The position numbers were made by a program, and so were the translations under genes. DNA of 64,000 bases from Trochalopteron elliotii. Taxonomy: Eukaryota > Chordata > Aves > Passeriformes > Leiothrichidae. Below are positions 47,701 through 58,956 of the stretch, piece by piece. The stretch covers positions 478,117 through 542,116 of the forward strand of contig JANPWX010000118.1 in assembly GCA_024734555.1 (NCBI GenBank). Reading direction: 5' to 3'. Under the pieces are notes generated by a model. The model saw only the letters and a program-made list of their open reading frames with translations, was not told where the DNA came from and did not search any database. How positions within the stretch are numbered: position 1 is the stretch's first letter; every line of letters begins with the position of its first letter.

Positions 47701-49508
47701 CTGAAAACAAAAAAACCAAAGAAGAATTTACTTCTGGTAGTAGCTACTTGCATTCAACTGTTTCACAGACTAGACACCTTGTTGAAATGCACATCATTCT
47801 GTCCTCAAAAAAGGGGAGAAGGAATACAACTATTATCCAGCAGTAAAAGTATACTTAGACCTGTAGAAACCCCAAGTATAATAAAAATATTAAACTGCTG
47901 TGAGGTTTATAATTTTCTCATGTGGCCATAGAAATTCCTAATTTTAACAACATTCAAGATTTAAGTTGTCAGCAAAACAATCTAAACATGATAAACATGG
48001 ACAACCTTAACATATCCAGCTCTGCTAGACAAGGACAACCCTCTCACCTGAGCACCAGCCAGAAAATTCCTGGCACCCAGATTAGTGACTGATGTAGTCT
48101 TTTTAAGATTAATTTTAAAAAATGAGGCATAAACCCTTGTTTGGGCTTTTCCCATAGCAAACCTGAATGCCCTGCTGCAGATATCACTCCCTTTCATGAA
48201 GATTAAAGCTAAATGTTTGCAATACATTAGTTTATATCCCCATTTTCTCTCCATCAGGACTCTGACAGCAACATCTCTCATTTAGTCAGGTTATTAAAAA
48301 GCCACCACATTCCTGATGACTGTCAATAAATAGTCAGTTTGGTCATATATGAATCAAGCCTCTCTTGCTTTGCATTTACCATTCACCTGTAGAAGAAAGA
48401 ATGCTCAACTGGGCTAAAGCTGCACCATTAAAATCACAAATGGTATTTATTAAAATAGTTTTTACTATTATTGAGCTATTACTATTAAACAGACTAGGTG
48501 TTTTTATTCCATTGAAAACACATTTAAACATCCAAGTTTTCTAAGGGAGTTACACTGTAAACAGTAGTAAACAGTATTGCCAACCCTGACTGAACCAGAG
48601 CTGTCTTCAGAGGACAGTTTTTCACCACTTACTTGCAAACTCTTTGCCACTGTTTGCTACTATTACCACTTTCTCCAGCCAGGAACACAATTGCTCTCCT
48701 TTCCACTGTCTCAAATACCTTCACAGGAGCTTCTGCAACCCTCCTTACTTAAGAGCTCTCTCAGAGACAGAATTGAACAAGAAAGCACAGAAGGATCTGG
48801 AAAAGCCTTTTTGCTTCCCCTTGAAATTCAGCAGGATTTCTGCTCTGGGAACTCCATAAACAAACGTGTGAAGAGAAGGAAGAGCTCAGGGAGACAAAGT
48901 AACTTACAAAGGATTTTGCTGGTGAAGAAGGTCAGTAAGAATTTATATGAAAACAGCATTTAATAGGGGTTGGAGCAGTCTTACCTCATTTTTGATCCAT
49001 GGAAAATGCTACTTTTGCTTTCAAAGAGTGGAAAATGTACCAAGGGCTAAACTACTTTCTATACATTTTAGGAATACAAAATACATACCCAGCAGAAAAT
49101 ATTTATGCCTATGAACTGAAAAAAGGCACTTCAGGAAAGTTATCTGGGATTGATATTGAATGCTGCAGTTTACAGCTTTTTATGTAATTGTGCAATAGCC
49201 TTTTTCAAATGGGCAAGACAAAACTACTGCCACTCAGGTATTTTAGAGCATTCCCTGCATTTCTCCAATTGCTTTAAATTAGTCTCAAGGTAGCCCCAAA
49301 TCTTTCTTCATTACTCCAGAAGCTCTGAGGACTCGCTGGTAAAGGGCCAAACAGAAAATCCAAGGCAAATCAATCAGGAAATCAAATCAAAGAGGTGGAG
49401 AGGCTGCTCAGGGAACACACAAAGCCCCCAGTGACAGCTTGGTCAGCTTGAGGATCCATCAGTTCTGAGCTTTTAAAAGCTCACTCCTTTCCATTGCCTT
49501 GCTCTCAC
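47701..49508 (-). other. RALGPS2: RALGPS2 last intron
   Basis: GT-AG intron of 1.8 kb (donor GTGAGAGC). Unique AT-rich sequence; a small repeat GTAAACAGTAGTAAACAGTA occurs near 48556-48575. Nothing else recognised. Confidence 0.9.
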
Positions 49509-49600
49509 CTGTTGTCTGTTGCTTTGGCAGGCAGCACTCAGGTGTTTAAACCAGAGCATTGCATTCATTCTGTTTCCAGCTTGAAATTTATATGAATTTC
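49509..49600 (-). CDS. RALGPS2: RALGPS2 exon, C-terminal helix of PH domain
   Basis: A 92-base exon with acceptor TTTTTTAG and donor CAACAG|GTGAGA. Two bases complete Gly, then 30 codons: [20 protein letters not shown] and [10 protein letters not shown]. It encodes the last strand and the C-terminal alpha helix of the PH domain, including the near-invariant tryptophan of PH folds in MLWFKHL. Only one clear change from my memory of mammalian RALGPS2 (Arg for Lys in SNRQQ). Confidence 0.97.
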
Positions 49601-50782
49601 CTAAAAAAGAGGAAAAAAACTGATGAAGAAATATAAACAGTGCTCCTTTTTAAAGACTTAAATCCTACCCATATTCAAATACCTCTAAATAGAAATATTA
49701 TGAGAAGATTTACTAATAGATGGTCCATATTACACTTTGTCTGGGGCAGGTGCAATTGAAGAGAAGTTTCAGCTTGCCTCTCTTCCTTTCCAGCATTCTA
49801 GATTTCAGCTAACGCCTGTGTCAACTAGGAAAGAACAAAACATCCCTCAAAACAGATGTGATTTTGTTCACTGCCATTACTGCAATTTGTTTATAATATC
49901 ATGATTTTTTTAAAAGAAGGGCAAGATAGCACCGAAATGCACCCTGGAAAGCTATGTTTGAAAATACCTGAAAATCACTGCTAAATGTATTGATACATTT
50001 CAGACCAGTATTTTCAGTGGCTGGAGTTACACAGTGCTTGTTTGGGTTCAACAAGGTCAAGTGTTACAAAAACATTTCAGATTGCTGTTGCAGAGTTTAA
50101 GCTGACAAGCATTCACAATTTATACCTCATAGCAGTGGTGCTAGGAGAGATGCTTGGAAATAAAATGTACTAAGACTTGAAGGAGACAAAGTAATAATTT
50201 TAAGCTCCTTTATCAGAACTTCTAATAATGTTCTTTCTGCACAATTTGTAGGGCTATGGAAAAGCAACGTTTTGTTCTGAGTTTGAGCAAAAAGCAGGTA
50301 CTGTGTTGGAGTAATAGACATCCACAGGCTCTCCACATAACAATCAAGATCTCTGGGGGCTTTTTCCTGGTAATAGCACTACATTTGAACAGATGGTTTG
50401 GGTTTTGGTTTTCATTTGGAGAGAAGGGACTGATCAACCACCTAGTGTTAGCTAAATCTTTTTTTTTTGTTGTTGTTACTTACACTTTCACACATGTGAA
50501 AATGCCTCAAAGTGTTCTAAACATGGTTTAAAAGAATACAGATGAATACTTCCAATTAAAATCACATCTGGGGTTGTTAAGAGTTTGGAAAGTTTTTACA
50601 ACTCAATGAAGACTCCAAGGATTCTCCATGGGTTATTGTTCCCATAGCATTCCAAAGGCAAAGATGACATGCTGGAAAGCAGCTGAAACTGGAAGGATGT
50701 CACCTTTCACTTGCTCATTTAGCTGCTGACAAATGAGCTCAGCAAAGAAAATGTTTATTCTGGGAATCAGTGCACTGCTTAC
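49601..50782 (-). other. RALGPS2: RALGPS2 intron
   Basis: GT-AG intron of 1.2 kb (donor GTAAGC). Unique AT-rich sequence, no repeat or exon recognised. Confidence 0.9.
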
Positions 50783-50888
50783 CCTTGTCAGAATCAGTCA
50801 GTAAGAAGAGATCTGGATGCTCAGGGTCATCTGCCATCATCACCATCCAGCCCACCACTGAGACACTCTTACTCGGCGTGGATTTGAA
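50783..50888 (-). CDS. RALGPS2: RALGPS2 exon, central PH domain strands
   Basis: A 106-base exon with acceptor TTGTATTTCCAG and donor G|GTAAGC. It encodes 35 residues from [14 protein letters not shown] through [12 protein letters not shown] to LFLLTDSDK, plus the first base of a Gly codon. This is the middle of the PH domain (strands and the loop with the acidic DDPEHPD turn). FKSTPSKS varies slightly from mammals (FKSTSNKN as I recall), as expected for a surface loop. Confidence 0.97.
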
Positions 50889-52373
50889 CTGGAAATACAA
50901 ACAAGATTTGAACTGGAATTAAAACAGGACATCTGCACAGAACAGGTACCCAGCAGGGCAGTTCCTCCCAGTGGCACTGTTAAAGACTGGCTAACTTCAA
51001 ATGAAGCAAATTTAAGAAAATTAACAAAGGCTGGATGAAATTAGCGAAAACAGAACTTAAGACAACGAATGATATTCAAAACAAATGAAAAGGAATTTCA
51101 CAATCTGCAAAAGCTTGTTAGACATCTAATCTGCACTGCATCATTCCAGCAGCATTCCTCACCACATTAGTGCATATTTGAACATATAGTTTGAAGTGTA
51201 TTAATAAATGCAAAACTATTCCCTCCACTGTTCAAGAACTGAATTTGCCTGTGTTATAACTATTCACAGTTAGCATGCAGTAATTATTTTAGTACCCTGT
51301 AATTACACAACATGAGTCCTGGGGACAAGATAACACAACTGTGTAATTAAATATGATGACCTGATGAAATAAATGGATCAAGTGAGGATGTAAATTCAAT
51401 AAACAAGTGCCCAGAAATGGGCAGTCATGATCATTTATCAACAAGATGTTGAAAATGATGGTGTTTTCCTGTTCCAGGTGTAATTAATGGATTGACAGGT
51501 AACTTAGGCCTGAGCACAACACTTGTCTGCTACCCCAGTCCCTCTCCTGACAGCTCCTTGACCCCACTGTTTTTCATTCACCTGGTCACAGTATTATTTT
51601 CTTCTTTTCATGCTTCTCTCAGTTCCAGGCTCTACTCAGCTATTCAATCCATCTTATCTCCAAACAATAAGCTTCCTTTCTCTTTGGCCTTCTTTTTTAC
51701 CTGTTAGTAGACCCACCCAATTCACTTCTCCTTGCTTTTTCAGGCAGTCCCATCCACACCCCAACTCCTCATTTATTCAGATCCTCTCATGTCTTCAGCT
51801 GCCAGGTCTCCTTTTCCCATGTTCTCGGGTCCAACAGAGACTTTTCCATCAATCCCTCCACTCTCACCCTCTGCAATGCTTTACCTCACTTCTCTGCCCA
51901 GAAAGTCTGATTCTGGAATATGCTCATCCTCATCAGATCCATCTTCCTCCTATCCTGTGAATCCCCATTCCAACCTCTTTATTAGCACAGCAATTTTGAT
52001 CTCTCTTTAATTACATTAATGGAAACAATAAAACATCCTTGAGACTGTTTTGGCTTTAGGTCATTCACGTTAATCTACACTTCCAGAATACTTTTATTCT
52101 TCATGCTAATGCCACAAGGCAGATGCACAACATTAACCATCAAGTTACTTTGTTTCATTTAGAACTATTGCTTTAGTATTACAATCCTGGAACTCTGGTT
52201 CAACCAAGGAAAGAGTTACTGGCAGTAAGTTTGAAGGTATCATGAGCAACATTAAGAGTTTATAAGAGTGTTCTCTGCATGGGAATACAGTTGTTTTATA
52301 AATAAAATTCCACTGCAAGTCTAAAGTCAGTTGTTCTAATCCATGCCACAGATTAACTGAAGACCTGGAAGGT

Positions 52374-52645
52374 CACAGAATCATCACAAAATCACAGAAT
52401 GTTTTGGTTGGAAGGGACATTAAAGATCATCTCATTCAATCCCTCTGCCACTGGCAGGGACACCTTCCTCTAGATCAGGCTGCCCCAAGCCCCATCCAGT
52501 CTGGCCTTGAACACTTCCAGGGATGGGGAAGCCACAGCTTCTCTGGGCACCCTGTGCCAGGGCTTTACCTCTCTCACAGGGAGGAATTTCTCCCTAACAT
52601 CCCATCTAACCCTGTCATTTGTCAGTTTGAAGCCGTTGTCTGGGT
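52374..52645 (-). mobile_element. CR1 LINE fragment
   Basis: The plus strand shows CACAGAATCATCACAAAATC, GTTGGAAGGGACATTAAAG, GGCAGGGACACCTTCCTCT, GAACACTTCCAGGGATGGGG and CAGTTTGAAGCCGTTGTCTG. Same family as 7141 and 26956. In sense with RALGPS2. Confidence 0.9.
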
Positions 52646-55451
52646 AAGTTTATCTCTCTGGGACTTGCACAACTGGCTACATTTTAAACCCTAGTTTAAA
52701 ATCCATTAGAACTTGGAATGAACAAATGTTAGACCAGTAGTGAAAACCAAAAGCATTTAAACCAAGCTCAAAATAGTTTGAGTCCAGGCTCTTTATATAC
52801 ACATGCTAAAGTTATGTAACTCACAGAGGTAGACAGATGTGGTAAAGCCTCAGAAGAGGAGGAGGTAAATGATACAGCTCTATCAGATAAGATTTCATTA
52901 CAGTGAGGGCTGTAACTCCTTTTCAAACAGAAACAGAAATGTCTTTGAGGAGGCAGTAAGTAATGTTAGTCTGTAGTGAAAATTAAGGCATTTTATCTGA
53001 AAGAAGTAATAAAGGCAAGGAAAAGGAATAAAGTTAATGATACAGCTCATGAGTTCTTTAGAAAAAAGGAAGTGTATATAAAGGAGGTGTTATGGACTCA
53101 CTGACAACACTGTCTCACAAAGTATGATAACACAACTTAAAAAGGGATCTGCAAAATGCAAACTTCCAAGTAGTCCTAAGGCATCAATAGGTCCTTTTCA
53201 CAAAGATGGAAATTTGAGCCACAAAGCAGTTCTGATGGATTACAGATCAAAATGCACCTCTTGAACAACACTTATTTCTAGAGTTTCATGGAAACAACAC
53301 GTGGGGTTTTCCTATCTTAGCTGTATATCCCAACGGGCATTCAACATGTGACACTGCCATGCAATCCAAGCTGCTAGAGCTCCTTGCCTTTTCTTTTCAC
53401 TCAAACCCATCAGTTAATCATGGTGCTTCTCCATAAAATGAAAAGCTCCACACAAGGAAAGTGTTTCCTGCCAGCATCAATCCGTCATCACTTGAAACAT
53501 GTCAGCCTTCCATCCCCGTGCTCAGCTGGATTTGTATTCCATGTTTACACAGTCCCCCAGGGCAGCTCATTCTCTGCTGATGCACAGAGCCTTGCTAACA
53601 GCAAGTTTGCTTTGTTAACATGAAGGGAATGAAAGCTTCATTGTAATTTAATGTTCCTGGTTCCTATTTGCTTTTTGTAACATAGGCCACTGGAATGACT
53701 CTTATTATACACATGGAAAACTGCACAGCTCTGGCACAAGGCTTCCCATAATTGATTTTTGCTGTTGTTGTTGTTGCTCTGAGCTCAAAGGCTTTTGTAA
53801 GTAAATCTTTGAATCAAAAACTCTGAATTAATCTGTGAACAGACTTCTCACTCCAACATTTTGACACCTACAAATCTCCTCCTCCACATTTCCAGCTTTA
53901 TAATACTCAAGTAATTTTCTTTGTGCCTGAACATCCTTCCCATAATGACAGCATTCTTCATCAGGGTATTTCACTGAAAGTGCCTGAGCTACGAGTACCA
54001 AGTTTTCCAGACTACAAATAAATTGATCTAATTTTGATTATAGCATACACTGGAAGGCTTAGAACTAACCAGGGTTTGTTCTCAAATGTGAAGCATAAAA
54101 AGTCTCTGTTGTTTCCAAGTACCCACAAACACAGAAAAATCTCTGGTGCATGCTATGTTCTCACAGAAGTTGGCAAGGCTCTCAGTCCCATCACTATAAA
54201 GTGTCTTCACATTTTTGAGGGTGCTTATTTTAAGTGGCCATTCCTACTGTTGCCCTTTTCTAAATGTGCACAAATGCTCCAGTTTTCACAGTCTTCTCTG
54301 TGAGCTCCATTTCAGCCTACGAGATAAAGCCATTGTGCACACATTCCTCTCAGACTGTGCTGTACTACATCTCTGGGCTCTCAAACTCACATGCTTATTT
54401 ACAGACAATTCTTCATTACTGTAGTTATAACTGAAAGCTGTTCACTATTTAAACTCAATGCTAATGTTATGCTGTTACTCTTAGGAGATGCAGCACACAA
54501 TACTGGATGCACTCCTTGGCCTTTGACCACAGGCAGGAGAAGAGCTGGCTTGCCTGTGTCTAAAAAGGAGAGGATTTCTTGCCCCTTTTGCAGAAATTAC
54601 TCTGAGATTTTTATGAGGTAATTTTCCAAAGAGGCTGGCTATTATAAGCCTGGAAGAGCTCTGAGCTTTGGTGCATTCCAAGCTGCCTGGAGCAATTGCA
54701 GCAGCAGAATGGTCAAAAGCATGCCTGTAATCAAGACACGTTTACCATGAGAGCTCCAGCCAGGAAACTTTATATAGCAGACTGACTCTTTTGTTGCCAG
54801 CGTTCCTTTCCATGTCACAGAGGGCTTGAGAAAGGAAGCAGAAAAGACAGATGTTTAAATGGCTCCAAAAGATGCTTGGAATATTTTGCTGAGGTAAATC
54901 TCCAATGTATCAATCTTTGAAAAAGAAACCTGCTTCAAAGTAGAGGGCAGCATCCTTTTTATCTGGGGAGTAAAAAACCCCAAAGCCTAAATCTAGCCTT
55001 GGATCTCTTCATTTTTGCAGAGTGAACCTCTTGGGAATATCACTGGAAAGTATCTGCAGTATTTACTCATGCTCTAGCTATCTAGGGATGATTGACCATC
55101 TGCAGTTCATTCTCTCCTGATTAACTTCTCCTGAAAATGCAACCAAACGTGAACTGAAGCACGACCCTTGACAAGTCATCTCCACAGACTCCAGAACCAA
55201 AGCTGAGGCTCTTACAGTAACTCTGTAGTGAAATGGATGGAAACCTAAGCCATCAATAGCCAGGCTCAAAGCAAAACATAGGCAGAGCAGCTGAACAAGT
55301 TACTGACCACCTACTATTAGCCTGTTTCATAAACTGGAATCCCTCAACCAATTCCTCAACCTCAACAGCAGTTACCAGGTTTTCCACCCTCATTTCAATG
55401 TAAAGGTCATGCTCTGTGTTATACCAACCCCTGAAGCAGAGGTTTGCTGTG

Positions 55452-55508
55452 ACTATTTGTTTAAATAATTATTTAAACACATAACACTGCAAACTATTTG
55501 TTTAAATA
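55452..55508. repeat. 22-base perfect palindrome with adjacent direct repeat
   Basis: Positions 55458-55479 are a perfect palindrome centred on AATAATTATT. Its left part, ACTATTTGTTTAAATA (55452-55467), recurs exactly at 55493-55508. AT-only arms. Confidence 0.9.
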
Positions 55509-58030
55509 AAAGACAACCCAAACTGTAGTAAATAGTTATTACAATAGATTAACCTGCACTGCACCTGGGAAACCAAATCAGAGACTGAGCTCCACAAAAG
55601 GCTGGGCATCCACAAACAGAACAGAGCCTAAACAGCCTAAACAGAACAGCCTAGGACAGCCTTTTTGCTGCCCTAAAAAGCTGAAAGCAAGACATGAGCT
55701 GTGTACAGCTAAATCCAAGGTCGTGCTGGACAGTTCAGTCCAACTTCATAGAGCCAACTATTAAAAAGAAATCAATGTTCTTCATTCAGCAGTCATTGCT
55801 TTCAACTACCACTCCTCTTCCTCCTTTTCCTGGGAATTTTCTTGCTCTAACTCCTCTCAATATCTGCAAGCCACGAGGCTGGTGGGCTCCTAATGAGAAA
55901 TCCTGCAAGCACCCTGGACTCCAACACCTCCTGGCCTCTCTGCAAACTCCCCTCATTTTGCTGGAACCTCCTTGGACAAAGAAACACAAGCATACATGCA
56001 TGTGAGACAGATTTTGGCTTCTTAAGCCTCTGTCCACCAGCAGTTTAGATGTTGTAGGTGTCTCAACATATCAGTGACTTGGGGAATATCAGAAGTCAAC
56101 TCAAGAGGTTTAGAAAATCATCTCTGAAAGAGATTTCTAAACAGATGTGACTGTGATTTCTAGGCAAAGTAAAGGCTTTTGCAGGAAGAGACTCAGAAGG
56201 ATCAGGTACCAGACTATTCACCTTTTTCCTTCATTCATTAGGGCAAGACTACTTAAATTATTGAAATTGTTATTCTGACGGAAATGCGTAAACAATGTGA
56301 ATTCCATGTACCTAATTTCCAATCAATTTAACTCCTTGCTAAGTAATTTTCTCAAGTTCTCTAAACCTGCATGCTGTTTAGATTGTTTTAAAATGCTAAC
56401 ACACAAGAGTGAAAAGGCTTCTGAATGAATAGATACAAGTCTGGTAAAGTCCTCCATAATTTTGTAAAGAACAGTGAACCAAGGAGACTTACAAATAGAT
56501 ATTCTTTTATTAAAAGAAAACAAAATGCAATTTTGGCACAAAGCCTGAAGGAATCACAGCAGTAACAGGAACACAAGGTCTGACATTACCACAAAAATTT
56601 CTTTTCCATTTCTCAATGTTTCCAGAAAAAACAGGCAACTAGCTGTGAGTGACATAATGCCAGCACAAGTTCTCTCCTGGTTCCTTCTTTTTTTTTAATA
56701 CTTTGCATTTCTACTCATAATAGCTTACAAGTCTGCTCTTTCCTTTTAATGAGGTGGAATCCTTCCCTGAAGTTTTCCCTGAAGCCAGAAACAAATGCAT
56801 CCAAACACACACACTTCTCCCAAGACACCCAGAAGAGAGAAGGATTGGCTAACAAACCTTTAGCCTGGGCTAGACAAATTAAGTAGGATCAGTTTCAATC
56901 TTACCTAAGCAAAGCTAAGTGGGGTGGATGGCCAAGAAACCACATAAATAGTTCTGAAAATAATTAGCTTTTATTAGCTACTTTGAGTATTGGAATATTG
57001 TTTCCTAATGAACCTTCAAGCAGAAGTGGGAAATAATCTCTTAGATTAAGAGAACTGTATACACAAACTTTCCACACAGCAACTTCAATTATCCAGGAGC
57101 CTGTGAACCAGAAATGTTAAGCTTCAAGTCTCTACCTTCTGCATGTAAAAACATTAGGATAAGAAAACAGTATTTTGTACCAAAGAGAAAGTCTCCTTTA
57201 CAAGGATTCCAAAAGCACAACTCAGTTTGCAAAATTCCATAAGCTCTATGCAAAGCAAATGTTCTACACTGACAGTTATCATAAATTAACCTGAAACACC
57301 TGCCAAGGCAACCAAGTAATGATTCTGAGTAGTGAATGAATTCAGATTCAAGTATCTCAAATTTGACCCAGTTTCTTAAGAGAATCATTATAATTAACCA
57401 GGGACATCAAACAGGAACAATGCACATCTTAACATCTGTGGGATGGGCACAGAAAATCCTCTTGCTCCTTCCCCACATAAGCAAAGCATTTCAGACCAAG
57501 CTGTAGCAAATAAAAGGAACCTCAGCACCATCTGACATCACAGCTCTCTGCTGAGCAGATGAAGCATCTGGTACTCCACTGCAGTTAATGGATTGCAGGA
57601 TCATAGAGAAAAATCAAATGGTCTAATTTTACCACATAGCTGAAATTAGTACATGTTTAATTGTTGTATCTTGTGACTACTCAATTTTTCCTCATCAGTG
57701 CTTGTTTGGACTTAAACTGCTGAAAGACTCAAATCATCCAAAGACAGAACCTCTGCCTTAGAGAATGGACAGACCAATGACACAGTTCCTTTCCTAAAAG
57801 ACCAGCCAAGTCAGAGACACATGGCAGATGCAAAGCAGATGTTCTTGGTGTAGCATACAAATGTAAATGATATTTCCCTGGGGTTTATCCATATGAGGTG
57901 ACTGACTGAGTGGGAGACAGGATAGTGCTGACTAGAAATCAGGCAAGGTCTGGGCTACTCTCAGTGTTTACATCAGGAAATCACATTTTAGTTTTGGCAG
58001 GTGATACTGGAACATGCCAGGTTTACATAC

Positions 58031-58123
58031 ATGTTTTCTCTCTGTAGCCTTCAGGGATTTTGCAGCGTAGTAGAAGAGCTGGGTTCCACACAGTGCTACC
58101 CAGTATTTCGTCCAAGATGCTAC
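58031..58123 (-). CDS. RALGPS2: RALGPS2 exon, PH domain strands 2-3
   Basis: A 93-base exon with acceptor TTTTCTCTCCAG and donor CAT|GTATGT, phase 0 at both ends. Encodes [19 protein letters not shown] and [12 protein letters not shown], the second and third strands of the PH domain ([16 protein letters not shown] is the classic strand-turn-strand pattern) and a basic segment suited to lipid headgroup contact. Skipping it would keep the frame but destroy the PH fold. Confidence 0.97.
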
Positions 58124-58850
58124 CTGGAGAGAAAATAAAACAAACAAACAGACCCAAAAGAGCAATGGATAAGTGAAATGCTTCATAATATTGAGCTGTG
58201 AAAGAGAAGGCACCATCCTGCAAGAACATGAGAGCACTGACTGTCCAGCCAAGCATCAGCCATGTTTCCAAAGCTGCTGTTGGTTATTCATGCGGGCCTA
58301 CAAATGCCTGAAAACTCCAGAAAGCAGAAAGAACATGTGCCTTTCCTCTCTAATCTGAGAAAAATATTCTGCATTTTGCTCTATACTTCCTGCAATCCCT
58401 ACAGAATACTTTGTGGAGGCAGAGTCCCTTTCCTTTTCCATCTTAGGTGCTGCCATAAGGTATCCCCAATTGTCCTGAACGTGTATTTTGATTTAGAATT
58501 TATCATCAAGTATTTGCAAATGCTAGGGATTATCATCTATTGATAGATTGCTGGGATTTACCTACTGTTAAGGAAGACCAAACATGATTCTCTCCATTTT
58601 AAAGTCATGAGTAATTATAGAAAATTTCATGCAGCATCCTCTTCTACTTCCTAGATCGTGTATAACTTTACAAACTGAATAAATGCACCAAACAGAGGAA
58701 TGGAAACTCTGGCAATGACCCTAAATCTTAAACAGCAAGGCAGAGGAGATCTCAGACACTAGAACTAGTTGCCCAACAGCCATTTTACTGTATTTATAAC
58801 TGGGCAAAGGAAAAAGGTGAGAAAATTAATTTATGAAAAAAAAATCTTAC
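58124..58850 (-). other. RALGPS2: RALGPS2 intron
   Basis: Short GT-AG intron of 0.7 kb (donor GTAAGATT). Nothing recognised inside apart from a small AAAC repeat at about 58137-58150. Confidence 0.9.
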
Positions 58851-58956
58851 TGTAGGTTTTTTGCCTTCTTTCAACAAAGTCTTCCTCCTGAGAACACCTT
58901 GAATAGTAACTGCTCCTGGATACAAATGAACAGCCAAATCTTCAGATTCTAGGGAG
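58851..58956 (-). CDS. RALGPS2: RALGPS2 exon, start of PH domain
   Basis: A 106-base exon with acceptor CTTTCAG and donor ACA|GTAAGA. Its first base completes a Ser codon; then 35 codons read SLESEDLAVHLYPGAVTI, QGVLRRKTLLKEGKKPT. It joins the acidic, Ser-rich linker to the first strand of the PH domain (IQGVLRRKTLLKEG). The Lys/Arg-rich strand 1-2 loop is where PH domains bind phosphoinositides. Confidence 0.97.

Larger units (their letters stand above)
50889..58030 (-). other. RALGPS2: RALGPS2 intron (7.1 kb)
   Basis: Longest intron in the window (donor GTATGT). It holds a CR1 copy (52374-52645), a pyrimidine-rich stretch (about 51519-51985), a short GTT repeat near 53763 and the palindrome/direct repeat at 55452-55508. 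No further exon seen. Confidence 0.85.
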
